Shown: positions 53,484 to 62,510 of the stretch, in pieces | Position numbering within the stretch: position 1 is the stretch's first letter | Layout: each line of letters opens with the position of its first letter | Source: Rhodocytophaga rosea | GTDB lineage: Bacteria; Bacteroidota; Bacteroidia; Cytophagales; 172606-1 | DNA length: 64,000 nucleotides | Direction of reading: 5' to 3' | Assembly (NCBI RefSeq): GCF_010119975.1 | Contig: NZ_CP048222.1 | Span: forward strand, 6,672,501 to 6,736,500 | Program-made: the position numbers and the translations under genes | Notes under the pieces: model-generated | The model's database searches: none | Told to the model about the DNA's origin: nothing | What the model saw: only the letters and a program-made list of their open reading frames with translations

Positions 53484-55889
53484 ATGCGGATGCGGCCTCC
53501 ACAGTTTTTTATTCAATCAATGTATGAATGGAAAGAAAATTTCTTGATGCAACAACTATTGCTTCTGCGGAACAAAGTCTGGTATTCATTTCCTACCCAA
53601 CTGCTCATTCTGCATAGCAAAAAAAACCTGTGGCTGCTGTGTTTCTGGATTGTTCTCTTTGGGATTGTATTGCAACAGGCCGGTACAATTTTCGGTATTC
53701 CTTACTTGTTTTTAGATCCGGAATACAATCATCAGGTAGGCTTTACAGGTTTGTTCATTCTGGGCGTTTCGCTTGGCGGTTTTATAATGGCCTATCATAT
53801 TACCTGCTATATTCTGGATGCTCACCGGTTCGGATTTTTAGGTAACGAAACCAGCCCTTTTACCAAATTCTGCGTCAATAACAGTGTATTGCCATTCGCT
53901 TTTGTAGTAACATATCTGATTTGTTTCGTTAGGTTTCAATTGGCCAACGAGTTTGTAAGGGCAGGAGAGATTTTGTGGGAGGCTTTCGGCTTGCTACTTG
54001 GTACAGCCTTAACTATGTCGCTGTTATTCTATTATTTTATCAGCACCAATAAAGATATTTTTAAAGTACTGGCCGGCACCGTTAATAACCAGTTGCGGGG
54101 AAAACGCCGGATCAGCCGCACCAATGTGATGAAAAAGGTTGACCAGGTGCGCCGCAACCGTATCCGGGTGGAATATTTTTTTACTTCCAGATTGAAGTTT
54201 GTGAAAGCGGATAACGACCTGATGGATCTGCCTGCTGCGCTGAAAGTATTGAAACAGAATCACTTGAATGCATTTATTATTCAATGCTTTGTATTTGTGC
54301 TGGTCATATTGCTGAGTATTTTCCGGGATAAACCAGGCTTTCAGATTCCGGCTGGTGCCAGCATTCTGCTGCTATTTACCATGGCGGTACTTTTTGCCGG
54401 AGCTATTGCCTACTGGTCTGGAAAATGGTCGGTAACGGTTTTTATAAGCTTGCTGCTCATTCTGAACCTGCTCATAAAATACAATGTATTACAAACCGAA
54501 TATGAAGCCTATGGATTGAGTTATACTGGCACTAAGGCCGATTATTCTTTGAAAACCGTAAGGAATCTGAGTAATCCACATAACCTGAAAACAGATATAG
54601 ATTCTACACTGTCTATCCTGAGACGCTGGAGGAACAAATTCCCGCAGGAAACCAAACCTAAAATGGTATTTATATGCACCAGTGGAGGAGGTCAACGGGC
54701 TGCCGTCTGGACGATGCGTTCATTACAGGTGGCTGATAGTCTGGTGAATGGTGCATTGTTAAAGCATACCATGTTGATAACCGGTGCTTCCGGAGGTTTG
54801 CTGGGGGCAAGTTATTTCAGGGAATTGTATTTACAGCAACAAAATAATCCGGCTATTAACCGGTATAGCGAACAGTATTTAAATAATATTTCTAAAGACA
54901 ACCTCAATTCCATTGCTTTTAGCCTGGTAGTAAGCGACCTGTTGTTCAAGTTCGAAACCTTTACCTACGGCGGACACCGCTATTACAAAGACAGGGGATA
55001 TGCTTTCGAACAACAGTTGAATAAAAACACGGAAGGAGTACTGAATAAATCCATACTGGCCTACCGGGAACCAGAAAGGCTGGCGAAAATTCCGATGTTA
55101 TTTATGGCGCCTACCGTGGTAAACGATGGACGTAAATTATACATTTCGCCGCAGCATATTTCCTACATGAATACGCCGGTGCTTACGCAGACAAACCGTT
55201 CGATCAAGGGTATTGAATTTTTACGTTTTTATGAAACCCAGGAGGCAGGAAATCTGCGTTTTTTGAGCGCCCTGCGGATGAATGCTACTTTCCCATATAT
55301 TACGCCCAATGTAGCCTTGCCAAGCGAACCGGTAATGGAGGTAATGGATGCTGGTTTGTCGGATAACTTTGGCGTGTCGGATGCCGTTCGGTTCCTGTAC
55401 ATTTTCAGGGAATGGATCAATCAGAATACTTCCGGGGTGATTTTCCTCACCATCCGGGATACGCCCAAAGAACATGGCATTGAAAAAAATACGGTTAAAT
55501 CCCTATATGATAAAATATTCACGCCTATTGGCAGTTTGTATCACAACTGGAATCATTTGCAGGATATCAACAACGACAATAGCCTTGATTTTGCCAGAGG
55601 ATGGTTTAAAGGTAAGATCAGCCGGGTTGAGTTAAAGTATGATGTGTTTTTTTCGCCTCAATATGCAGCAAGTACTTTACCTTCGGATACTGCCAGCCGG
55701 CGGAAATTTGAGAGAGCCTCGCTAAGCTGGCACCTTACCGACCGTGAAAAAGCGAGTTTATCGGCTACTATTTTTAAGCCAAGCAACCAGCAAGCCATCG
55801 CTCAACTCGGATATCTGCTCAATCAGCAAAGCGAATTATTGAATCCTAAATTAGCCAAACGTACTTCTTTACAGAAAGTGATTGAGTAG
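53484..55889 (+). CDS. Patatin-like phospholipase with N-terminal membrane region
   Basis: An 801-residue protein. The first about 380 residues contain some seven hydrophobic helices (about 50-72, 85-112, 130-155, 165-190, 262-280, 287-308 and 312-334 of the longest reading). The remainder is a patatin-like lipase: oxyanion loop CTSGGGQRAAVWTMR (about 397-411), nucleophile elbow TGASGGLLGAS (Ser near 435) and the dyad Asp in VMDAGLSDNFGVSD (about 621). All catalytic elements are present, predicting a membrane-bound acyl hydrolase. Starts at 53484, 53520 and 53547 are all open. It is a single gene. Substrate unknown. Confidence 0.9.
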   Translation: MRMRPPQFFIQSMYEWKENFLMQQLLLLRNKVWYSFPTQLLILHSKKNLWLLCFWIVLFGIVLQQAGTIFGIPYLFLDPEYNHQVGFTGLFILGVSLGGFIMAYHITCYILDAHRFGFLGNETSPFTKFCVNNSVLPFAFVVTYLICFVRFQLANEFVRAGEILWEAFGLLLGTALTMSLLFYYFISTNKDIFKVLAGTVNNQLRGKRRISRTNVMKKVDQVRRNRIRVEYFFTSRLKFVKADNDLMDLPAALKVLKQNHLNAFIIQCFVFVLVILLSIFRDKPGFQIPAGASILLLFTMAVLFAGAIAYWSGKWSVTVFISLLLILNLLIKYNVLQTEYEAYGLSYTGTKADYSLKTVRNLSNPHNLKTDIDSTLSILRRWRNKFPQETKPKMVFICTSGGGQRAAVWTMRSLQVADSLVNGALLKHTMLITGASGGLLGASYFRELYLQQQNNPAINRYSEQYLNNISKDNLNSIAFSLVVSDLLFKFETFTYGGHRYYKDRGYAFEQQLNKNTEGVLNKSILAYREPERLAKIPMLFMAPTVVNDGRKLYISPQHISYMNTPVLTQTNRSIKGIEFLRFYETQEAGNLRFLSALRMNATFPYITPNVALPSEPVMEVMDAGLSDNFGVSDAVRFLYIFREWINQNTSGVIFLTIRDTPKEHGIEKNTVKSLYDKIFTPIGSLYHNWNHLQDINNDNSLDFARGWFKGKISRVELKYDVFFSPQYAASTLPSDTASRRKFERASLSWHLTDREKASLSATIFKPSNQQAIAQLGYLLNQQSELLNPKLAKRTSLQKVIE

Positions 55890-56103
55890 CAGATTTTTTT
55901 TAGAAGGTTGAAGTTCTGATTTACGAGTTCTCACTACTATATACTGGTATCCTATATCTCAGAGATACTGATTTTCGTCCACTCATAAAAAATCCTGGGT
56001 ACATGGGGTTACTGCACAGCAATGTCCTTCATAAAGCTCAAAAAACAGGGTAAGACCTCTGTTGTTTTCCATCCATCTACACTTTAACGATTTAAAATTT
56101 AAT

Positions 56104-57024
56104 ATGAAAAGTACCTTCCGTAAGGTCCTCAAATGGACATTAAGGTCATTAGCTGCCCTCGTAGTACTATTAGTGGTAGCGTATGCAGTTATTTATTTTA
56201 TTACTGAAAAACGACTTAGCAAAACTTATGATGTAGACGTTGCGCATTTAACCATTCCCACAGATGCTGAAAGTATTGCCAAAGGTGGCCACGTAATTGC
56301 TACCAGAGGCTGCCAGGATTGTCATGGCAAAGATCTGGCCGGAAATATTATGATTGATGATCCGGGTTTAGGCCGGATTGTTGCCTCTAACTTAACTTCC
56401 GGAAAAGGTGGGGTAGGCGGAGAATTCTCAGCTGAAGACTGGGTAAGAGCCATCCGCCATGGTGTGGGTCCGGATAAAAAGCCGCTGAAAGTAATGCCTT
56501 CCAATGAATTTTCGGGAATTAGCAATGCTGACCTTGCCAATATGATTGGCTATATTAAAAGCCTTCCTCCGGTGGATAAAGAACTGCCTGACCATAATCT
56601 CAAACCCTTGGCCAGAGTATTGTTTGTAGCAGGCCCGCTGGCAGGTTTAACTACCGCAGACAAAATTGATCACACCCAGGAATTCACCGATAAATTAACG
56701 CCGGCTATTACGGCTGAGTATGGAAAATACCTGGCAGTCAGTTGCTCAGGTTGTCATGGACAGGATTTCAAAGGACAGGAGATGCCTATTCCTGGTATGA
56801 AGGCTTCTGCTAACATTACTTCTAGCGGTGATGTAGGTAAATGGACCGAGACCCAATTCATGACTGTATTAAAAACCGGAAAACGCCCTGATGGCCGTCA
56901 GTTAAACAACAAAGATATGCCCTGGGAAATGACCAGAAACTTTACAGATGATGAAATAAAATCTATCTACCTATTTCTGCGGAGTTTACCGGCAAAACAA
57001 GAATTGCAGGCCAGTGCTAAATAA
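56104..57024 (+). CDS. Membrane-anchored di-heme cytochrome c
   Basis: A 306-residue periplasmic electron carrier with an uncleaved N-terminal anchor (about residues 12-35, SLAALVVLLVVAYAVIYFI). It has two c-type heme sites: RGCQDCHGKD (about 68-77) and SCSGCHGQD (about 211-219), each within a cytochrome c domain with a distal Met (KPLKVMPSNEF and GRQLNNKDMPWEM). The frame opens 14 codons earlier (56062), but MKSTFRKVLKW is the natural start. It is often found with alcohol or aldehyde dehydrogenases; none is adjacent here. A terminator lies at 57143. Confidence 0.9.
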   Translation: MKSTFRKVLKWTLRSLAALVVLLVVAYAVIYFITEKRLSKTYDVDVAHLTIPTDAESIAKGGHVIATRGCQDCHGKDLAGNIMIDDPGLGRIVASNLTSGKGGVGGEFSAEDWVRAIRHGVGPDKKPLKVMPSNEFSGISNADLANMIGYIKSLPPVDKELPDHNLKPLARVLFVAGPLAGLTTADKIDHTQEFTDKLTPAITAEYGKYLAVSCSGCHGQDFKGQEMPIPGMKASANITSSGDVGKWTETQFMTVLKTGKRPDGRQLNNKDMPWEMTRNFTDDEIKSIYLFLRSLPAKQELQASAK

Positions 57025-57038
57025 ATAATAGCTTAATC

Positions 57039-57093
57039 GTTGTTCGTTGATTGTTGTTAGTATTTTACATACAAATTCAACGCAACACAAAAC
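57039..57093. repeat. Heptad-periodic string (GTTGNTN type)
   Basis: The 7-mers GTTGTTC, GTTGATT, GTTGTTA, GTATTTT (57039-57066) are followed by a roughly complementary stretch (57072-57093, CAAATTCAACGCAACACAAAAC). Pairing is poorer than at the other copies. Confidence 0.45.
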
Positions 57094-57142
57094 TTATGTT
57101 AGTATCCATAACATTAAAGTATATAATACAGGTGTAAATATT

Positions 57143-57173
57143 AAAACCCTGCTTGTAAAAGCAGGGTTTTTAA
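57143..57173 (+). terminator. Intrinsic terminator after the cytochrome gene
   Basis: A perfect 12-bp stem, AAAACCCTGCTT with its complement, a GTAA loop and a T-run, about 120 nt after the stop. Confidence 0.9.
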
Positions 57174-57349
57174 TGAAAAATCCATTAAAATTACCCCATA
57201 TAGGAAAAGTGGGTAAGCATTACTGGATCAGTTGAATAGAAAATTTTTGGATATAACTATCGACGTTCTGCCAGTAAATACCGTATATACTTAAGTATTT
57301 TACAGCATTAAAACTACGGCTATTCAAACAACTCTTTACTCCATCCATT

Positions 57350-59017
57350 ATGGCATCAAGGCTTGAGTCCGGCATCACCCTGCTTACAATGATTGAGCGG
57401 ACTTTTAATAAGCTCAAGGATTCTAAACTATCCGAACAGAACCTGAAAAAAGTTACCGCCAGCCTCCGTTCTGACCTGACTGCCATTGCAAATTTTTTTG
57501 GATGTACCCAGGAAGAAGCCCTCTTTTTTAGCCTTATTTTTGGCCTGCGTGTAGTATGTAATAGTGTATATTATAATGATATTATTCATTACCTGGATTG
57601 TAATCCTTTTTTTATCGTTGGCAACGAACATGTATTTAAAAGTCTGCAAAAGAAAAGACTTATCATCAAAGACGATAACTGGGGCAGAAATTCGGTAAAC
57701 CTCAATATTACCAAAGAAGCCTATCAGGCGGTAGCTGCCAATAAACTTATGCCGCATTCCAGTACTGGTACCGATAATTTGTACAGCCTGTTACAGAAAG
57801 TAGATGAACTGATGGCCGAACGCCGCAGGGAAGTAATATCCAGCCTTGAATTATTTGAGGAGATCCAGTATATCCTGCAAACAGAAAACAAGCTAACTAT
57901 TATCAGCAATATCCAGAAACTGCATTTGCCGGTAAAAGAATCATGTGCGTTGTTATATTTGTGCTTTCAATTTGCCAACGGAGAGGAACATACAGACCTG
58001 AATGAAATGCTGCATGTGATGTTTGATAGTATGAGCGAAAAAGTAAGCTTTAAAAAAGACCTGCTCAACAAAGAAGCCATTATTGTACAGAAAGAATTGA
58101 TTGGCTTTGAAAACGACTATTTTCTGATGGGCCGGTCTATTAAGCTTACTGATAAGGCAATTGAAGAATTGTTCCGGGAAGAAGCAGAATTGTTTGAACG
58201 GAAACGGACCTATAAAACGATACATGCCCGCCTGATTGCGCCACAACCAGAGAAAATGAAAGCCTTGTTCTTAAATGGAGAAGAGGAAAAACAGGTAAAA
58301 TTACTAAATAGTTTGTTGCAGGAAGAAAAGCTTCAGCCTGTGATGAAGCAGTTTAAGGATGCAGGCATTACAAGTGGTATTGTGGTGTTGCTCTATGGCG
58401 ATCCCGGAACCGGCAAAACAGAAACGGTTTATAACCTGGCCAGGCAAACCGGAAGGCACATTCTGATGGTAGATATTGCCCAGATGAAGGATAAATATGT
58501 GGGTGAATCGGAGAAACGCATCAAACAGCTTTTTTCGGAATACCGCAAAGCCATGAGTTACTTCGAAAAAATACCCATTCTGCTGTTCAATGAGTCGGAT
58601 GCGCTGATCAATAAACGTATAGAAGTAAGCAGCAGCGTAGACCAGATGAACAACAGTATGCAGAATATTCTTTTGCAGGAACTCGAAGATTTTGAGGGAA
58701 TTTTGTTTGCCACTTCTAATATGCATATTAATCTGGATAAGGCTTTTGAACGGAGATTTCTATATAAAGTGGAGTTTAAACTTCCTGACCAGGAGACCAG
58801 AGAAAAAATATGGCATAGTAAGGTGCCTGAACTTTCGCAAGCAGAACTCACTTTATTAGCTTCCAGGTATACTTTTTCAGGAGGACAAATAGACAATGTG
58901 GTCCGTAAATTTCTTCTGGAAAATATTATTACCGGGCAAACTTCCAGTATAACGGCGCTCGAACGAATGTGTGTAGAGGAGTTTTTTGGTAGACCTGCCT
59001 CAAAAATTGGTTTTTAG
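57350..59017 (+). CDS. AAA family ATPase
   Basis: A 555-residue cytoplasmic protein. The N-terminal about 300 residues are helical and not a domain I recognise. The C-terminal AAA domain has Walker A LLYGDPGTGKTETV (near residue 352-362), pore/loop region MKDKYVGESEKRIKQLF, a Walker B read PILLFNESDAL (near 409, with Asn in place of the usual first Asp), a sensor LFATSNMHINLD and arginine finger FERRFLYKVEF. The order resembles the FtsH/spastin-like classic AAA clade. It probably forms a ring acting on a protein or nucleic-acid target bound by the N-terminal region. It lies between the cytochrome terminator and the IS element, alone. Confidence 0.85.
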   Translation: MASRLESGITLLTMIERTFNKLKDSKLSEQNLKKVTASLRSDLTAIANFFGCTQEEALFFSLIFGLRVVCNSVYYNDIIHYLDCNPFFIVGNEHVFKSLQKKRLIIKDDNWGRNSVNLNITKEAYQAVAANKLMPHSSTGTDNLYSLLQKVDELMAERRREVISSLELFEEIQYILQTENKLTIISNIQKLHLPVKESCALLYLCFQFANGEEHTDLNEMLHVMFDSMSEKVSFKKDLLNKEAIIVQKELIGFENDYFLMGRSIKLTDKAIEELFREEAELFERKRTYKTIHARLIAPQPEKMKALFLNGEEEKQVKLLNSLLQEEKLQPVMKQFKDAGITSGIVVLLYGDPGTGKTETVYNLARQTGRHILMVDIAQMKDKYVGESEKRIKQLFSEYRKAMSYFEKIPILLFNESDALINKRIEVSSSVDQMNNSMQNILLQELEDFEGILFATSNMHINLDKAFERRFLYKVEFKLPDQETREKIWHSKVPELSQAELTLLASRYTFSGGQIDNVVRKFLLENIITGQTSSITALERMCVEEFFGRPASKIGF

Positions 59018-59296
59018 ATAGCTGCTGATACAGGTAGTTCTTGCTTAACTCACCCAGTTTGCGCATACCGATGGGCATTATTTACTTTATATAGTAAGAC
59101 AGCCAAATAATTTGATGGCATCTGAAAATAATCTATTGAGTAGCTTCAATAAAGGCTTTTAATTGAAATATAATTGCGATAGATCTGCTAAATAATAGTT
59201 TGAAGACCAGTAGAATGCCTATATTTAGCTATGCACTTCTGTTATGGTTTGGGTTGTCATATGTGATTCTCAGGAGATTTATCCTGCACTAGTATA

Positions 59297-59311
59297 AGAG
59301 AATGTTTTGAA
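59297..59311 (+). repeat. Left terminal inverted repeat of the IS
   Basis: 15 bp beginning GAG, matching the right end at 14 of 15 positions when inverted. Confidence 0.85.
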
Positions 59312-59376
59312 AGGATAGAAATAGGGTAAAAGAAAGAATCAGTGAGTAAACTTGTGGTGTCCAACCAAAAAGTTTT

Positions 59377-60144
59377 ATGCAAGAAAGATTCTTCGAACTC
59401 ACTGATTGTGAGTGGGAAATTATCAAGGAAGTAGTAGATAACCAAAGAAAAATCAAACATGACAAACGTGTTATTCTTAATGCTATTCTATGGCTACTTA
59501 CTACAGGTAGTCAATGGCGCAACATGGAAAGTAAATACCCACCCTGGCAAACCATTTATTACCATTACAGGCAGTGGAAGAAGCGAGGCATCATCGAAGA
59601 GCTGTTGGCTTTTTTAGCAATCAGAGAAAGAAAAAAAGCAGGCCGACAAGCCTTGCCAAGCGTGTTAGCTATTGATAGTCAAAGTGTAAAGATTGTACAG
59701 TTTACTTCCCAAGACAAGGGCATAGATGGCAACAAAAAGGTGAATGGCAGAAAAAGACATCTAGCAGTGGATTGTTTAGGTATTCCTTGGGCTGTGCATG
59801 TAACAGCCGCCCATGTGTCAGACACTACAGCCGGTTATGAGTTAGCAGCTAAGCTGAAGGGTAAGTCTTGCCGCCTACATACACTAAAAGCAGATAATGG
59901 CTACAAAGATACCTTTGTAGAAGAGATAGAAAGAGACTATGGATGGAAGGTAGAAATTGTACAAAAGCCTGAAAGCGTAAAGGGCTTTGTGCCGGCAGGA
60001 GGCCGTTGGGTGGTAGAACGCAGTTACGGATGGCTCAATTTTAAGCGTAGATTGAGCCGTGACTTTGAGAAAAGCACAGAAAGTTCGGAAGCTATGCTAC
60101 AATTAGCCTTTATTGACACACTGCTTAAAAGAAAACCAGTATAA
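59377..60144 (+). CDS. IS5 family transposase
   Basis: A 255-residue single-ORF DDE transposase that moves the surrounding IS. It has a DUF4096-like N-terminus (CEWEIIKEVVDNQRKIKHDK, then GSQWRNMESKYPPWQTIYYHY). The catalytic residues are Asp in VLAIDSQSVKI (about residue 100), Asp in LKADNGYKDTF (about 172) and Glu in VVERSYGWLNFKRRLSRDFE (about 213, the Y-(2)-R-(3)-E-type signature). The frame is undamaged and spans most of the element, so the transposase may be active. Composition is slightly different from neighbours. Confidence 0.95.
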   Translation: MQERFFELTDCEWEIIKEVVDNQRKIKHDKRVILNAILWLLTTGSQWRNMESKYPPWQTIYYHYRQWKKRGIIEELLAFLAIRERKKAGRQALPSVLAIDSQSVKIVQFTSQDKGIDGNKKVNGRKRHLAVDCLGIPWAVHVTAAHVSDTTAGYELAAKLKGKSCRLHTLKADNGYKDTFVEEIERDYGWKVEIVQKPESVKGFVPAGGRWVVERSYGWLNFKRRLSRDFEKSTESSEAMLQLAFIDTLLKRKPV

Positions 60145-60146
60145 TA

Positions 60147-60161
60147 TTTCAAAACGTTCTC
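60147..60161 (+). repeat. Right terminal inverted repeat of the IS
   Basis: 15 bp ending CTC, the inverted copy of the left end with one mismatch. It begins 2 bp after the transposase stop codon. Confidence 0.85.
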
Positions 60162-60342
60162 TAAGTAGAACTTACCACAAGTTCCCTCAATAATCCTGTA
60201 CGATTTTTTATAAATACAAAATAATAATGAAATACCTTTTTAATCCGGTGGGATATACCACATCATACCAGAAACCTGATTTTGAGATAGTTTGCAAAAA
60301 GATGTGATAAATAGTATCATACATTTAAAAGCATCTACAGTT

Positions 60343-60915
60343 ATGGAAACAGTCATAAATTCTTATGCAATGTCTCTTCCCGGAAATTTCAGCCTGAGCG
60401 AAGGCAGCCAGGAAATCATAATAGAGAAAAGATGGTTCAGTATAGCACACCTGGGCACATTGTTGTTTGCCTTACTCTGGAATGGCTTTACTTTCTTTTT
60501 TTATTCCCTAATGATGTCAGGTAATGTTTCCGTTATTATTTTACTGTTTCCCATATTACATGTAATGGTTGGTGTCTGGTTGATGTACTATGCCATCTGC
60601 GGATTTTTTAATAAAACAGTGATTAAAGCCAGCCATCAGGAAATTTCAGTACGTCATGTTCCGCTTCCCTGGAGTGGCGACAAATTGATTGAAAGAGCTT
60701 GTATTGAACAATTATATATTCTGGAACAAACTAAAAAACATAGAGGCAGCATTATTTATAGCTACGATGTACAGGTAGTAGTTCATAATCATAGCAATGT
60801 GTCTCTCATTACAGGGCTCGATACACCAGAAGAAGCGCTTTATATTGAGAAAAAACTAGAGCAATTCCTGCGCATTGAAGACCGCCCGGTGGAAGGAGCT
60901 TATATAGCCAGCTAA
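60343..60915 (+). CDS. Two-helix membrane protein of unknown function
   Basis: A 190-residue protein. A soluble N-terminus (residues 1-40) is followed by two hydrophobic helices (about 40-60, LGTLLFALLWNGFTFFFYSL; about 68-92, VIILLFPILHVMVGVWLMYYA). A beta-rich cytoplasmic-looking part (about 95-180) follows: VIKASHQEISVRHVPLPW, IYSYDVQVVVHN and VSLITGLDTPEEALYIEKKLEQFL. This is the layout of small bacterial PH-like membrane proteins. An upstream ATG at 60292 would add 17 residues; the one chosen begins METVINSY. It is followed after 74 bp by a J-domain gene. The function is unknown. Confidence 0.75.
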   Translation: METVINSYAMSLPGNFSLSEGSQEIIIEKRWFSIAHLGTLLFALLWNGFTFFFYSLMMSGNVSVIILLFPILHVMVGVWLMYYAICGFFNKTVIKASHQEISVRHVPLPWSGDKLIERACIEQLYILEQTKKHRGSIIYSYDVQVVVHNHSNVSLITGLDTPEEALYIEKKLEQFLRIEDRPVEGAYIAS

Positions 60916-60989
60916 CGCTATAATTACCTGCAGCAAGCATAGAATTTTAGTCTAAATTGACTAAGTTTAGCTAAAATTCTTGTGGCAAC

Positions 60990-61346
60990 ATGCTGTTTGA
61001 AAAACTAGTCAGAATCATCCGGGCCAATATGCTATCCAAAGAGGGCAAACTTCCTCCTGTAGATCAGCAATACCAGCAGTACACCTCATCCAGGCAGCAG
61101 GCAGGGCAAAAAAAACAGACCCCTCCGCCAACTGATATTTCTTCAAAGGAAAAGTCATATTACGAAGCCCTGGAAATTACGCCTCCAACTTCGTTTGAAC
61201 AAATTAAAACTGCTTACAAAAAACTGGTGAGAAAATATCACCCCGACCTCTTTGCAAATAATCCACAAAAGAGGCAATACGCAGAGATTGTTACCCAAAA
61301 AATTAATGAAGCGTATGCCTACTTTGAGAAAAAAGCTGGGAAATAA
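60990..61346 (+). CDS. J-domain protein
   Basis: A 118-residue small J-protein. The last about 65 residues are a J domain: YYEALEITPPTSFEQIKTAYKKLVRKYHPDLF, with the essential HPD tripeptide (about residues 87-89) and a helix IVTQKINEAYAYFEK. The N-terminal part (about 1-50) is a low-complexity Q/P-rich linker. It lacks the Gly/Phe region and zinc domain of DnaJ, so it stimulates an Hsp70 (DnaK) partner in a specialised role, not general folding. It is 74 bp after the PH-like membrane-protein gene. Confidence 0.9.
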   Translation: MLFEKLVRIIRANMLSKEGKLPPVDQQYQQYTSSRQQAGQKKQTPPPTDISSKEKSYYEALEITPPTSFEQIKTAYKKLVRKYHPDLFANNPQKRQYAEIVTQKINEAYAYFEKKAGK

Positions 61347-61380
61347 AGGATAAGCACAGCCGCTAATCGATACGGATCAA

Positions 61381-62010
61381 TCAAATCAGCTTATTTTTCA
61401 GCGCTTTTTCAATAGCTTCCGCTTTGGAATGTACCTCCAGTTTCCAGTAGATATTTTTAATGTGGGTACGAATGGTTTCCTTATCTACAAACAACTCATC
61501 GGCAATCGTACTATAACTTTTACCTTTAGATAGTAATTCAAGTACCTCCGTTTCGCGGGAAGTTAAGGGAGAATTCCGGTTCTTCTGAAAAGAAGATACC
61601 ACCATCCGGGCAATATTGGTACTCATGGGGGCTCCTCCTTCCTGTATATCTTTAATGGCTTCCAGCAATCTGGCAGGCTGCATATTTTTAGTGAGATAGC
61701 CGCCGGCTCCGGCACAGAGTGCCTGAAAAACGAGGGCATCATTGTCATAAACCGTTACTACAATAATATTGGTCCTGGGACGGAGTTTTTTAATTTTTTC
61801 TATGCCTTCAATCCCATTCATGCCAGGCAATTCAATATCCATCAATACCACATCCGGGGAGTCATCAGACAGGTGTTTAATGGCATCTTCACAATTATTA
61901 TACGTATTTACAATGGTATACCCATAGGTACTGTTGATCAGTAGCGCAAAGCCATCCCTGATCAAATTATCGTCTTCCACAATGACGATTCGAATGTTTT
62001 GCAAAGGCAT
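61381..62010 (-). CDS. NarL/FixJ-type response regulator
   Basis: A 209-residue two-component regulator. The receiver domain (about 1-120) has the acidic pair in IVEDDNLIRDGF, the phospho-acceptor Asp in DVVLMDIELPGMNG (near residue 57), the Thr/Lys switch residues and a GAGGYLTKNM loop. The LuxR-type helix-turn-helix (about 143-205) is SPLTSRETEVLELLSKGKSYSTIADELFV followed by ETIRTHIKNIYWKLEVHSK. It is expected to dimerise and bind DNA when phosphorylated. No histidine kinase gene is adjacent, so it is an orphan here; its target is unknown. Confidence 0.94.
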   Translation of the reverse strand: MPLQNIRIVIVEDDNLIRDGFALLINSTYGYTIVNTYNNCEDAIKHLSDDSPDVVLMDIELPGMNGIEGIEKIKKLRPRTNIIVVTVYDNDALVFQALCAGAGGYLTKNMQPARLLEAIKDIQEGGAPMSTNIARMVVSSFQKNRNSPLTSRETEVLELLSKGKSYSTIADELFVDKETIRTHIKNIYWKLEVHSKAEAIEKALKNKLI

Positions 62011-62510
62011 AGGTTAACGGTTTAAAAGGAATACCGTTTTTCCAAGGTATTATCTTTTTAGAAAGCGAATACAGATAATTACACCAACGGCAGAAAAATA
62101 TGGTTCTGATTATAGTTTGCAGGATGGCTGGTTAGGTGAAAACTTTTAGATTTTTTTCGAGTAAAAACTACCTCAATTGTATAAAAATGCATAAAATTTG
62201 GAAAGTTATGTATAATATACATGCCTGATATCACCCATAATGGGGTATGCCAGGTAATACCAAAGTAAAGAACAGATATATTATAGTAGCTTATTCTCTT
62301 AACGTATAAATTGCTTTTTATTCTACTATCAAACTAACCGCAGTAAGTATAGTAGGTTTTCGGCATCATCAGACCAATACATATGTTACTATTATTATGA
62401 TTTAGCATATTTCTTTTTATGATTGCTGAAAATAACACCCTTTTTAATGAATCTACGTATGTACTGAGAGTGTTTTATTGTCACGAATTATTATTATCTA
62501 ACCTTTTTGC
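62011..62510. other. Divergent intergenic region, 500 bp
   Basis: It lies between the NarL-type regulator (minus) and the receiver-only regulator (plus). It is AT-rich. AATACC (about 62022) and GGTATT (about 62037) form a short inverted repeat that could be a regulator site; otherwise I saw no exact -7 box near either gene, no terminator and no ORF of interest. Confidence 0.4.

Larger units (their letters stand above)
59297..60161 (+). mobile_element. IS5-family insertion sequence, 865 bp
   Basis: The left end GAGAATGTTTTGAAA (59297-59311) and the right end TTTCAAAACGTTCTC (60147-60161) are inverted repeats with one mismatch in 15. Flanking bases TAA (59294-59296 and 60162-60164) form a 3-bp target duplication of the TNA type. 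One transposase gene fills the element. End sequence, 3-bp TNA duplication and length fit the IS1031-like group of the IS5 family. The element looks complete. Confidence 0.88.
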
